64,000 nt of DNA, from contig OX246691.1 in NCBI GenBank assembly GCA_945909635.1, forward strand, positions 62,001 to 126,000. Reading direction: 5' to 3'. The stretch is from Clostridioides difficile_A. Lineage in GTDB: Bacteria > Bacillota > Clostridia > Peptostreptococcales > Peptostreptococcaceae. The translations under genes and the position numbers were made by a program. The first letter of the stretch is position 1, and each line of letters starts with the position of its first letter. Below the pieces are notes generated by a model. It was given only the letters and a program-made list of their open reading frames with translations. It ran no database searches and was not told the DNA's origin. Of this stretch, positions 1 through 7,758 are shown in pieces.

Positions 1-856
1 CTTGGTCATCATTTGGATTATCCTCACTAGCTAAATCAAACACTTTTCTCATTTGTCCTATAAACCATTTATCAATATATGTTTTTATTTTATCTACATC
101 TTTAAATTGTTCTGAAGACTCTCCTATTGGTCTATAATTCTCTATTTTATCAACCCATGTACCCCATGTAATAGTCTCATTTTCTGCCAAATTGGCTTCT
201 TGAATAGGTTTTATATTTGCATCATTCGTAAGTTTTGATATTAAGGTATTCATTTTCTCAAACCCTGTAATATCACTATTTCTTAGTGACTCATTACTCT
301 TCAATAAACATTTAGAAATTTGTTCAAACAACATTTTTTCAGCAGGTCTTTTACATTGATATGCCATAGAAAACTCATTAAATTTACTCTCTAAGAACAT
401 ATAATCTTCTTTTTTTAGCCCCGGCCCCCATCTTTCAACCATCTCATTATTTGTTTCTATTTTATTTAATTTACAATCAGAATCAATATCATCTTCAATT
501 GAATTTTTTGAATTAATGTTATCGAGACTTGATTTACTTGCATATCTGGCATTTGCTTTAGTCTTCATGTACCCGCCTAACCATTTAGATTTTCCTTTAG
601 CTTCCTTATTAACACATGAATTATACAATTCTTCATCATAGTAAACATCTAACATTATAAACAATCTCTTTGCTGCTATTTTTTTATCCCCAGCATACTT
701 GTAAACTAATTCATCATACAATTCTTCAACACAATTCTTACACATAGGAAAAGTACTCAAGCTCTTATGTAATTTACTAGAGCTACTATAGAAATCTCTT
801 GCTGCTGACTTTTCTTCTCCACAGCAAGAACATTTTTGTTTACCTTTTCTAGCTAT
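1..856 (-). CDS. Zinc-binding phage-type protein, C-terminus outside window
   Basis: The gene reads leftward off position 1, so about 285 N-terminal residues are visible. The protein begins MARKGKQKCSCCGEE; C9, C11, C12 with C39 and C42 could bind one zinc. The rest is charged and helical with no motif I recognise. The best-placed start is an ATA codon (856-854), 8-9 nt after AAAAGGAGA. An in-frame GTG at 865-863 lies against the ribosome binding site and is too close to serve well. It sits downstream of the phosphoesterase gene, separated by a terminator. Function unknown. Confidence 0.75.
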   Translation of the reverse strand, partial: MARKGKQKCSCCGEEKSAARDFYSSSSKLHKSLSTFPMCKNCVEELYDELVYKYAGDKKIAAKRLFIMLDVYYDEELYNSCVNKEAKGKSKWLGGYMKTKANARYASKSSLDNINSKNSIEDDIDSDCKLNKIETNNEMVERWGPGLKKEDYMFLESKFNEFSMAYQCKRPAEKMLFEQISKCLLKSNESLRNSDITGFEKMNTLISKLTNDANIKPIQEANLAENETITWGTWVDKIENYRPIGESSEQFKDVDKIKTYIDKWFIGQMRKVFDLASEDNPNDDQ

Positions 857-880
857 TTTTATCACTCTCCTTTTGAAATG

Positions 881-912
881 AAAAAAGAGAGGTCAGCATG
901 AAACTGACCTCT
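881..912 (-). terminator. Rho-independent terminator after the phosphoesterase gene
   Basis: AGAGGTCAG (888-896) pairs with CTGACCTCT (904-912). Read on the minus strand, the stem is followed by CTTTTTT. It separates the phosphoesterase gene from the edge gene. Confidence 0.75.
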
Positions 913-934
913 GAAGGGAGATTGAATTTAGTCC

Positions 935-993
935 TATTAAAGGACTAATACAATATCATGATGATAGAATATTATTGTATTAGTCCTTTAATA
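935..993. repeat. Perfect 21-bp inverted repeat
   Basis: Positions 935-955 and 973-993 are perfectly complementary (arm contains AAAGGACTAATACAATA) around a 17-nt loop. The repeat lies between the stop of the phosphoesterase gene and its terminator, with no T-run of its own. It could stabilise the 3' end of the mRNA or be a protein-binding site. Confidence 0.6.
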
Positions 994-1000
994 ATTAGCT

Positions 1001-2194
1001 CTATTTAAGCTTAATATTATAAGTACATAATCTTCCATCATCATTGAATATCATAAATTTCTGCATTGCATATGAGCTTAATCTTAGATTCTTAGCATAT
1101 GTATCAGTTCCAGAGAAACTTCCATTTACACATATTTCACTTTCACCATACGTATCTTCTTTGCAATTATGTAGATGAGCCATAAAGACATAATCAGGAA
1201 TTGTTCTTATAAGAGATGTTAATTTAGGAATTGCAGTAGACATTTTATCTTTATCTCCATGTATTCCAAAACATGTATTTCCACATATTTTAGTTACTAT
1301 AATGTCATTATCATATATATTTTCCTGAAATATCACATTATCTATACTTTTAATTCTTAACTCTATATATTTGTTTATTAATAAATTGAAACTATCTTTA
1401 TCTAAGTTTTCATCTTTCTTTGGAAGAACTCTGTCATGATTACCTCCAACTGAATAAATTATAATTTGCTTAAGTTCTTTAGATAGTTTATATATAAATT
1501 CACTTAATATCTCAGAAACTTCTATTATTTGTTCAACAACATTTTCTCTATTTTCTAATCTTATAGAATTATGTATGTGACCAGAAATTAAATCTCCTAA
1601 CAACATGATGTGTAATCTCTTAACCTTATGTAACTTACTATATTCAATTACTCTATCTGATAAATATTGTATTCTTAACTTAAATATTTCTGAATTATAT
1701 TTATTAAAAGCATTTATTGTTTCTAACCCATAGTGTGCATCAGAAATAAGAATAAGAGCTTCTTGATTTGAAGATTCATAGTTACTGTAACTAGAATCGC
1801 TTAGAAATGGTTTATGAAGTGATATATCATCTATTTTATTCTTAAATAAATCAATTATATTATCTATTCTTGAATATTCTCTTATCTTTTTATTTACCAA
1901 AGACCTTTCATCAGATAATTGTACTTTAATTTTTTTCAACTCTAATATTTTTTCATCTATTAAATCAATTTCTTCTTGAGTAGAATTATTTTGTATTTTA
2001 GAATTAAGATAATCAAAAGCCTCTTTCAAGCCATATGAAACTTTCCTACAATGGTCGGCAGAACATTCTAACCCTAATAGTTCAACTATCTCTCCCCAGT
2101 CTAAATCTATCTCTTTATTAACTTTTGCTAATCGTATTCTAAAGCTATAATCAATTAATGATTCATTTTCTTTTTGTTTTAATATATCTTTCAT
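1001..2194 (-). CDS. Calcineurin-like metallophosphoesterase
   Basis: Predicted metal-dependent phosphoesterase or nuclease of the calcineurin-like superfamily. The motifs appear in order: SDAHYG (~151-156), GDLISGH (~200-206), GNHD (~251-254), GIHGD (~310-314) and MAHLH (~338-342). An N-terminal ~140-residue helical, partly coiled-coil region precedes the catalytic domain. The start at 2194 is chosen because AGGGAGA lies 8 nt upstream; a TTG at 2218 is in frame but lacks a site. Phage members resemble SbcD-type nucleases; the substrate here is unknown. Confidence 0.85.
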   Translation of the reverse strand: MKDILKQKENESLIDYSFRIRLAKVNKEIDLDWGEIVELLGLECSADHCRKVSYGLKEAFDYLNSKIQNNSTQEEIDLIDEKILELKKIKVQLSDERSLVNKKIREYSRIDNIIDLFKNKIDDISLHKPFLSDSSYSNYESSNQEALILISDAHYGLETINAFNKYNSEIFKLRIQYLSDRVIEYSKLHKVKRLHIMLLGDLISGHIHNSIRLENRENVVEQIIEVSEILSEFIYKLSKELKQIIIYSVGGNHDRVLPKKDENLDKDSFNLLINKYIELRIKSIDNVIFQENIYDNDIIVTKICGNTCFGIHGDKDKMSTAIPKLTSLIRTIPDYVFMAHLHNCKEDTYGESEICVNGSFSGTDTYAKNLRLSSYAMQKFMIFNDDGRLCTYNIKLK

Positions 2195-2272
2195 ATTCAA
2201 TATCTCCCTATTTTTCAACTAAATCTCATTATCAATATATTAATAAAAAATAAATAGTCTAATAAATTAATA

Positions 2273-2458
2273 TTAGACTATTGTTTCGCTCAATCTGATT
2301 GTTATATTTAAATCTTTATCACCAGTATATTTATCTAAAATATCACTAAGCAATACCTCATGGTCGCCATCCTTTAAATGTTCTACAATCTTTATTGTCC
2401 CATCTTCTTGTTTTACTATCTCACATTTTTCTAAAACTGTTCCTTTATTATTTTTCAC
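2273..2458 (-). CDS. Small conserved-looking acidic protein, 61 aa
   Basis: Starts at GTG after AAAGGAGATAATAA. The protein is acidic and ends with a beta-rich segment (DLNITIRLSETIV). It reads in the same direction as, and just upstream of, the phosphoesterase gene, so the two may be cotranscribed. Not recognised; overall layout is reminiscent of small YonK-like phage proteins, but this is only a weak impression. Confidence 0.6.
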   Translation of the reverse strand: MKNNKGTVLEKCEIVKQEDGTIKIVEHLKDGDHEVLLSDILDKYTGDKDLNITIRLSETIV

Positions 2459-2501
2459 TTATTATCTCCTTTATTTTGATATTATTTATAACTCTACTGG
2501 G

Positions 2502-2548
<47 letters not shown>

Positions 2549-2589
2549 TTATAGCAAGTCGAGTATCCCTACCCTCGACCATGTTCAAA

Positions 2590-3120
2590 TGATGTACTTT
2601 AAAACTCCAACAACTCAGATAGCATGGCTGTTTTTTCACACTAAATAATTCTTTTTTAATTGTCCACTATTTGGTAAAACATCACCGCTTTTTATAAATA
2701 AATCTATTTAAAAATTATTTAGTTCAAAACATTATTTGATTTATCTAAATTTAATTATTATAATTTCTTCAGTTTTTTATTAGCCAGGCTCTTCTGACAA
2801 ACGCCTCAACTTTCAAAGAGTGGATAAGGAAGTAGAGCTTGAGATTACAAACTCTACTTCCTTATAGCTTTCTTCTTTGAGCCTTATTTATTTTACCCTT
2901 GTTGAGTAGCTCTCCAACAAGAAATCCACTCCATGAGATTTGATTCTCATCTTAATGAAACGGGGACATTACTCCCATCTTTTTAAATAAAGAAGCAAAA
3001 TCTGTCACCTCAAATCCCACTTCTTTATTCTTATACCTTAAAGGTATACTAGGACATTCGTCGTATCTATTTCGAGTTATTATTTTAATATTTAAAATAA
3101 GATGTCAGTACATCCTGATA
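2590..3120 (-). ncRNA. Candidate large structured noncoding RNA next to tRNA-His
   Basis: About 530 nt hold no credible ORF but contain several perfect inverted repeats. These are 2824-2837 with 2852-2865 (14 bp), wrapped by 2813-2819/2874-2880 and AGGCT/AGCCT (2786-2790/2880-2884); 2898-2904/2915-2921; 2933-2938/2945-2950; 2986-2995/3020-3029 (10 bp); and 3032-3039/3041-3048. Base composition is less AT-rich than the surroundings. Large 'ornate' RNAs of phages (GOLLD, ROOL classes) often lie beside tRNA genes; family membership is not established here. The minus strand is assumed because all neighbouring genes read that way. Confidence 0.5.
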
Positions 3121-3125
3121 TAAAA

Positions 3126-3202
3126 TGGTAGGAATAATGAGAGTTGAACTAACGACCTCCAGAGCCACATTCTGACACTCTAACCACCTGAGTTATATTC
3201 CT
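3126..3202 (-). tRNA. tRNA-His (anticodon GTG), 77 nt including encoded CCA
   Basis: A full cloverleaf can be folded on the minus strand. The acceptor is AGGAATA/TATTCCT, then T8 A9, D-arm ACTC/GAGT with a GGTGG-containing loop, and anticodon stem TCAGA/TCTGG with loop ATGTGGC. The T-loop is TTCAACT (stem with one mismatch) and the gene ends ACCA. The GTG anticodon reads CAC/CAT. Odd feature: normal tRNA-His has an extra G(-1) paired to C73; here the discriminator is A73 and position -1 is A. Confidence 0.85.
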
Positions 3203-3223
3203 TTTGTTACATCTATTAATCAT

Positions 3224-3346
3224 AATAATAAATCCGAAAGCTTTAGCTGAGGATAACAACTGAACGGAGTGAAGGCGTTAGTAATAGCTACCGCATCACT
3301 AGCGTTCTTTGGTATCACTTCGGCTAAAGCCTTGTGATTTATTATT
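3224..3346. ncRNA. Compact structured element with nested stems
   Basis: The ends pair perfectly: 3224-3234 with 3336-3346 (11 bp), then GCTTTAGC 3240-3247 with GCTAAAGC 3323-3330, and an inner stem 3276-3282/3298-3304. It is clearly less AT-rich than its surroundings and has no ORF. It lies between the GIY-YIG gene and the tRNA. It could be a small RNA, a processing element of a tRNA-containing transcript, or part of an intron-like insertion. Strand is not determined. Confidence 0.5.
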
Positions 3347-3364
3347 ATAATTATAAAATATAAT

Positions 3365-3919
3365 CTACTTATCGCATATTTTATACCTAGTAATTCTTTT
3401 ACTATTTAATTTTCCTCTAGTTTTTTCAATTTTATAATTACATTCTTTTAGATACTTAATAAATTTATTAGCAGACATTACTCTTCTTTTATTATCTTTT
3501 AACTCATATGTATTGATGATATTTTCCAATTCATATTTAAATAACCATTTATTTAAAAAATCATCTTGTATAACTAATCCTTCTTCTAATAATTTATTTT
3601 GTTTCTTTATTTTTTCTTTACCTATTGCTGCATCTATATCAGCACAACCTTTACATTGTCCATTATTCCAATAATGTAATTGTAATTTTACTTCATAGTC
3701 CAATGCATCCTTTTCATTTTCAAAATATTTTATAATATCAACATTATAATTATTATCATTACTCTTTACTATGTTGTCCCATTTTTCATTTCTGATTTGA
3801 TTATAAATTCTGTCTCCAATTCCTTTTCCAATATAAAAGACATTTTCTTTACCATTATGATCTATAATGTAATGTTTATAAACATAATATTTATCCTTTT
3901 CAAAATATTGTAAATTCAT
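3365..3919 (-). CDS. GIY-YIG family endonuclease
   Basis: Predicted DNA endonuclease of 184 aa. Near the N-terminus YYVYKHYI and, about 15 residues on, FYIGKGIGDRIY form the Y...FYIGKG...R core of GIY-YIG nucleases. The C-terminal ~60 residues are basic and may bind DNA. The start at 3919 follows AAAGGTG by 6 nt; the in-frame TTG at 3949 has no site. Such genes are often free-standing homing endonucleases in phage genomes, and its position beside a tRNA and folded RNA fits that. Target unknown. Confidence 0.75.
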   Translation of the reverse strand: MNLQYFEKDKYYVYKHYIIDHNGKENVFYIGKGIGDRIYNQIRNEKWDNIVKSNDNNYNVDIIKYFENEKDALDYEVKLQLHYWNNGQCKGCADIDAAIGKEKIKKQNKLLEEGLVIQDDFLNKWLFKYELENIINTYELKDNKRRVMSANKFIKYLKECNYKIEKTRGKLNSKRITRYKICDK

Positions 3920-3955
3920 AATATTCACCTTTAATAATATTTCTTTCAAAAAAAT

Positions 3956-4007
3956 CCGATGACCTGCATATTGATATATATATTTATATAAGTATGCGAG
4001 TCATCGG
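3956..4007 (-). terminator. Long-stem terminator with 32-nt core shared with 11646-11677
   Basis: CCGATGAC...GTCATCGG arms enclose a 32-nt core (3966-3997, GCATATTG...AAGTATGC) that is itself self-complementary at its ends. On the minus strand the stem is followed by ATTTTTTT. It separates the HTH gene (4013-4939) from the GIY-YIG gene. The same core occurs at 11646-11677 inside another terminator. Confidence 0.75.
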
Positions 4008-4012
4008 AAAAA

Positions 4013-4939
4013 TTAATATGAGTTGTATTTTACTAGTTTATTATTAATATCACTATTATTATTTCTATACCTAAAAGCTTTAACAATTATATCTAATAAC
4101 TCTTTATTTTTCATAACATTAGTTCTATACTCTGTCTTATGTATTTGATATAACTTAACTAATCCTATTTCTCTTGCAAATTCATTAAATGCTATATATT
4201 TATCTTTCTGAGTTACATTTAATTCATGTTTATTATGTTTCACCATATTTACTACTCTATTATAATTTTCTCTATCTTTTAAAAATGGTGTATTTGCTAT
4301 AATTCTACATGCATTTAGATAATCTTCATATAAACTGTTATCAACTATGATATTGTCTTTTCTTTTAAAGTTTATATTTTTATCTGCTACCAGTCTCACC
4401 TGATATCTAAAATTATCTAATTCTTTATCTTGATTTACTCTATTTTTACAATTTTCTTTATGTGGTATTAATTCACTTTTAATACTTAAGACATCTATAT
4501 CTTTAAATGTAGCATATGTAACTGTTTTAGATAGATTAGAAGGCATAAAGATATTATTTTTAATTAATTTATTTTTATATCTTGATATGGTACTTTTGTC
4601 TATTCCCACTATATTTGCAATTTGATTCGATGACAATACACTAATATTTCCTTTTATATCTTGCATACTTAAAATTATAGCCATATAATATAATAATTTA
4701 TCTATATCTACTTTACTATCAAATTTCCAAACATTATAAGAAATTTGTTTAAAAATATCATATGCTATATATTCACTGTCTTTTATTTCTTTTTTATAAA
4801 ACTTTCTTTTTTTGCCTTTTCCATGATAAGAAATATTATTTTTTTCTAATTTGGTAATACATTTTTTAAAATCTTTATATAATGTATTTTCACTAACACA
4901 TATTATCTTACTTACTTCTTTTATACCTATTTCCTCTAT
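4013..4939 (-). CDS. Helix-turn-helix protein with no canonical start codon
   Basis: The reading frame is open and protein-like well upstream of its first ATG (4684). The N-terminal part contains EVSKIICVSENTLYKDFKK, a helix-turn-helix-like segment, and a second segment SSNQIANIVGIDKSTISRYKNKLIKN (~105-130) is a clear winged-HTH type. No ATG, GTG or TTG exists in the upstream part. An ATA at 4939-4937 lies 5 nt after GAGGGTG and gives a 308-residue protein. Likely a DNA-binding regulator or replication-type protein. Alternatives are a truncated gene or a lost start codon. Confidence 0.65.
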   Translation of the reverse strand: MEEIGIKEVSKIICVSENTLYKDFKKCITKLEKNNISYHGKGKKRKFYKKEIKDSEYIAYDIFKQISYNVWKFDSKVDIDKLLYYMAIILSMQDIKGNISVLSSNQIANIVGIDKSTISRYKNKLIKNNIFMPSNLSKTVTYATFKDIDVLSIKSELIPHKENCKNRVNQDKELDNFRYQVRLVADKNINFKRKDNIIVDNSLYEDYLNACRIIANTPFLKDRENYNRVVNMVKHNKHELNVTQKDKYIAFNEFAREIGLVKLYQIHKTEYRTNVMKNKELLDIIVKAFRYRNNNSDINNKLVKYNSY

Positions 4940-4968
4940 AGTCTCACCCTCTCTTTCTTAATAAAAAG

Positions 4969-5013
4969 AAAAAGAAAGACTTACTGCTATCTCACGACAT
5001 GTGCTTTCTTTTT
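4969..5013 (-). terminator. Terminator downstream of HU gene and minihelix
   Basis: AAAAAGAAAG (4969-4978) pairs with CTTTCTTTTT (5004-5013); on the minus strand a T-rich run continues after the stem. Confidence 0.6.
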
Positions 5014-5022
5014 ATTTAAAGA

Positions 5023-5057
5023 TGGAGATTAATGGAATCGAACCATTAATAATCTCC
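5023..5057 (-). other. tRNA-like minihelix (acceptor stem plus T-arm)
   Basis: On the minus strand, GGAGATT - ATT - AATGG - TTCGATT - CCATT - AATCTCC - A forms a 7-bp acceptor-like stem stacked on a 5-bp T-stem. It has a canonical T-loop and a discriminator-like A, followed by TCT rather than CCA. No D-arm or anticodon arm fits upstream; instead there is a separate 8-bp hairpin (5072-5079/5087-5094). It could be a tRNA remnant, an attachment site derived from a tRNA 3' end, or a processing signal. Confidence 0.5.
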
Positions 5058-5125
5058 TGTATCTCCACAATGATAAGTCTAAGTAAGACTTATCTATTTT
5101 ATTTTGCATTTTATTTAGTTTATAA

Positions 5126-5431
5126 TTATTTTAATATCATATGTTCTTTTACAAAAGAAGTTATAAATTTAACTGTTGGTTTAGTACTAGCTGGTATAAT
5201 ATATTTTTCTCCTTCTTTTCCTGGTAAAGTATGTGTTTTTTCACATGCTTCTATTTCTTTTCTTCCTATTTTTAGAAATCCACCTATAGTAGCGTCTTCA
5301 CCTGATTTAAATATATCTACAACTAGTTCTTTAAATGCATCTAATACTACATCTACTTCTTTTTGTTTTAGTTCTAATCCTTCTTCCTTTAGTTTCTCTT
5401 GAAATAATTTTACATACTCATTTTTTCTCAT
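5126..5431 (-). CDS. HU-family DNA-binding protein
   Basis: 101-residue histone-like protein that bends and coats DNA; HU proteins act as homodimers. The family pattern is visible: an N-terminal helical dimerisation half (RKNEYVKLFQEKLKEEG), the IGGFLKIGRKE turn near residues 50-60, and the C-terminal strand and helix after the arm. GFLKIG replaces the usual GFGTF. ATG at 5431 is preceded by GAGGAGA at 8 nt; the in-frame ATG at 5461 is not. A phage-encoded copy may help nucleoid control or late transcription, as with SPO1 TF1. Confidence 0.9.
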   Translation of the reverse strand: MRKNEYVKLFQEKLKEEGLELKQKEVDVVLDAFKELVVDIFKSGEDATIGGFLKIGRKEIEACEKTHTLPGKEGEKYIIPASTKPTVKFITSFVKEHMILK

Positions 5432-5522
5432 TTTCAATCTCTCCTCGACTTTATTATACATTTTATTTATTTGTAGTAGTATTAATTACCACTACATATA
5501 TTAATGTCTTTTCCAGCCGATT

Positions 5523-6731
5523 TTATACCCTGTTTTGGACACCATCTTGTCTACAAGTTTTACATATTGACTTATAACCCTTTTTCCCATTTCTATCAAA
5601 CCTCTGTATTAGCTTGACTTCTCCACATTTATTACATTTTTTATATTTTCCTTTAACCAAATAAACATAGTAATATTCATCTTCATATATCTCAGTATAT
5701 TTATCTATAAATTTATTTACTATTCTATCAATATGTAAGTTTACATTTTTTTGTGCTATACCTAGTTGTTTTGCTATTTCATTTTGAGTAACTCCCTTCT
5801 CCCATGATGATAATATAATTTTTTGTGTATCAGTTAATTCTATTTTATTTAATATATCTTGCTTACTTAATGCTATCTCATCTAAATTTTCATTATAAGG
5901 AACTTGTAGCAATGCTTTTACATGTACTGGGTCAAACAAATCTATCAAATCACAATCCATAATATTATTACCACTATCTTTTAATGGAGCTTTCCATACT
6001 ATATTTTTTTCTTTCTGAATTTTAACTTGTAACATATCATCTTGAATTTTTGCTAATTGATTAATTATAAATTTATAAACATCTCCACCTTTTTTTATCT
6101 TAAGCTCTTTAATATCCAAATTTATATTCTTAGCTAATCTCTCCCTATGTTCTTTATTTTCTTTTAATTCTAATAAATATTTCTTATACTCATAATAATC
6201 TTCTATCTCAGAATATTTCTTTCTATCTTTTTTAGTTATTTTTAGGTCTGGAGCTAGTTTGAAATTCTTTTGATTTTTTAATATTTTTATTGGTTTCCCA
6301 TTAGAGCTTTCACTATCTCCAACATCGTACTCTACTATGTCCCCATGTTTTCGTATTTTTTTTTCTTGTTGTTCACTTCTTTTAAACTCTGTGAAAGTAT
6401 TATATACCTTTATATTCTCTTTCTTTTCTTTCTTCTCTTCTTTTGCTAGTAAATATGTACCTGCTGCTTCTAAAAAATGACTTATATTGGTATTAGACCA
6501 CAACGTGTCAGATGTGTTTAGATTAGCTTTGCAAATTCCAATATCAAATATCTCCTGCCAAAATTTATCATCACTAAATTTAACTCCTTTTACATCTTTT
6601 AAGTTTAATAATTCATCAATAAGCTTTTTTCTTTCTTCTAATGTCTTTACTTTGTAATTTAATTTATACTTATAATCCCAAATATTTTTTTTATCTATAC
6701 TTCCTCTAAATTCTACTCTTTTTAATGCCAT
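5523..6731 (-). CDS. HTH plus zinc-ribbon protein, probable transcription factor
   Basis: 402 residues. The middle is charged and helical. Residues ~310-350 carry a sigma/LuxR-like helix-turn-helix (LTDTQKIILSSWEKGV, then TQNEIAKQLGIAQKNVNLH). The C-terminus has a zinc ribbon, CNKCGE (~365) and CKTC (~390). This suggests a DNA-binding regulator, perhaps a phage sigma-like factor. It starts within the stop of the preceding 54-aa gene (ATGGCATTAA overlap), so translation is probably coupled. It lies in the operon driven by the promoter at 7.05 kb. Confidence 0.75.
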   Translation of the reverse strand: MALKRVEFRGSIDKKNIWDYKYKLNYKVKTLEERKKLIDELLNLKDVKGVKFSDDKFWQEIFDIGICKANLNTSDTLWSNTNISHFLEAAGTYLLAKEEKKEKKENIKVYNTFTEFKRSEQQEKKIRKHGDIVEYDVGDSESSNGKPIKILKNQKNFKLAPDLKITKKDRKKYSEIEDYYEYKKYLLELKENKEHRERLAKNINLDIKELKIKKGGDVYKFIINQLAKIQDDMLQVKIQKEKNIVWKAPLKDSGNNIMDCDLIDLFDPVHVKALLQVPYNENLDEIALSKQDILNKIELTDTQKIILSSWEKGVTQNEIAKQLGIAQKNVNLHIDRIVNKFIDKYTEIYEDEYYYVYLVKGKYKKCNKCGEVKLIQRFDRNGKKGYKSICKTCRQDGVQNRV

Positions 6732-6886
6732 TTTTCTTCCCTTTCATCACCTTTATGTATATCACATTTTCTACCTAGATATAAACATTCAGGACATTGA
6801 TATTTGTCTTTTATCCCTATAATATCCCATTCATTTAAAAAATCATTATAGTCCTCTCTCAGATTTTCTTTTTTCTTTTTTTTCAT
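6722..6886 (-). CDS. Small zinc-finger-like protein, 54 aa
   Basis: A lysine-rich start (MKKKKKEN) is followed by CPECLYLGRKCDIHKG, a CxxC...CxxH arrangement that could hold a zinc. The stop overlaps the start of the 402-aa gene. A 27-codon frame (6846-6929) with its own AAAGGAG site overlaps its beginning and may be a leader peptide. Confidence 0.65.
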   Translation of the reverse strand: MKKKKKENLREDYNDFLNEWDIIGIKDKYQCPECLYLGRKCDIHKGDEREEKWH

Positions 6887-6949
6887 TTGATAACCCTTTC
6901 ATATACTTATATTTTTTATTCTTTTTCATATATTTACTCCTTTATTTTA

Positions 6950-7094
6950 ATTTTATTTAGTTGTTAATATTATTTTTTATATGAACCACCTCTTTATTTT
7001 ATGCTGAATTAATAATACATTATTACTTTATTTTTATATTATAATAATAACATTTCTCTTTTAATTTGTCAACTTTTTATGTTTTATTTAGTTT
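6950..7094 (-). promoter_or_regulatory. Strong sigma-A type promoter flanked by AACTAAATAAAA boxes
   Basis: Minus strand TTGACA (7072-7067), 17-nt spacer, TATTAT (7049-7044). One AAACTAAATAAAAC box lies upstream (7094-7081) and an AACAACTAAATAAAAT box lies downstream, just before the first ribosome binding site (6965-6950). The same arrangement recurs at 32.8 and 51.0 kb. Confidence 0.8.
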
Positions 7095-7104
7095 ATTATA
7101 TGTT

Positions 7105-7200
7105 AATAACCTGTGGATTTGTTGTTGATAACTTGGGGATAAGTTGTATTTTTGTCCACATTTAAGTTTTTTATCTGTTGATAAACATGCATTTTATAGC
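7105..7200. other. Possible replication origin with DnaA-box-like sequences
   Basis: The ORF-free sequence before the replication-type genes contains TGTGGATTT (7112-7120), TTGTCCACA (7152-7160) and several TTGATAA/GGGATAAG segments. These resemble DnaA boxes (TTATCCACA) with one or two changes. Context supports an origin, but no experimental feature can be seen. Confidence 0.4.
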
Positions 7201-7233
7201 CAATTTTAATTAATTTTAGATAGTGCAATTTTT

Positions 7234-7369
7234 CGATGTACCATCTCGTGGTATATCGGGGCAAAATTTGAGAAAACGTTGAAAAATAGGGATTCTTTCG
7301 ATATACCATCTCGTGGTACATCGAATTTTTCGATATCCCATACTATGGGCGTACCATGAGATGGTATAT
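7234..7369. promoter_or_regulatory. Cluster of palindromic operator-like sites
   Basis: CGATGTACCATCTCGTGGTA (core) at 7234-7258 and an almost identical copy at 7299-7323 each contain TACCA-tctcg-TGGTA. A third site, GTACCATGAGATGGTATAT (7351-7369), and CCCATACTATGGG nearby share the half-site. They lie about 140-270 bp upstream of the replication-type genes and suggest auto-repression or initiator binding. Confidence 0.7.
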
Positions 7370-7505
7370 TAATATAAACAGTCTTTAATATATTTGTTTT
7401 TGTATTTATTTGTTTATACAAAGGGAAAAATTACCTTGAAAATTTGCGGATTATAAACTATAATAAGCTTAAAATAAAAAAATAGGAGGGTGCAAAAATT
7501 AAACT

Positions 7506-7745
7506 ATGGTAAAAGAAGAGATTTTTAAAAGTAGAAGTATTAGCTTAAAGGCAAAAGGTTTATATGGAACTATCTCAGCATTTAAAGATGAATCTTATTT
7601 TTCTAAACAGTTTTTGATGGATTATTTAGATTTAGGAGCTTATGCGTTTAGGATGGCTTGGAACGAATTGAAAGACAAAGGTTATCTTGAGGTTAATAAA
7701 AAATTTGTGGATGGGGCATTTGTCTATGAGTACAAATTACACTAA
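7506..7745 (+). CDS. Winged-helix protein, replication-initiator-like, 79 aa
   Basis: A short protein whose core (ISLKAKGLYGTISAFKDE, then FSKQFLMDYLDLGAYAFRMAWNELKDKGYLEV) resembles the winged-HTH N-terminal domains of phage and plasmid replication proteins. AGGAGG lies 13 nt upstream of the ATG, wider than usual, and a stop just upstream excludes a longer start. It is followed 13 nt later by a second winged-helix gene. It may be a small DNA-binding partner of the initiator. Confidence 0.65.
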   Translation: MVKEEIFKSRSISLKAKGLYGTISAFKDESYFSKQFLMDYLDLGAYAFRMAWNELKDKGYLEVNKKFVDGAFVYEYKLH

Positions 7746-7758
7746 GTAGGAGTAAAGT

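Noticed and set aside
5001..5402. Plus-strand open frame over the minihelix and HU gene
   Set aside because: Its start reads through the antisense of the tRNA-like minihelix (NGIEP-type translation) and it is a shadow of HU; it has no ribosome binding site.
7103..7421. Minus-strand open frames in the operator region
   Set aside because: They translate the palindromic repeats (YHEMVYRK...) and have no ribosome binding sites.
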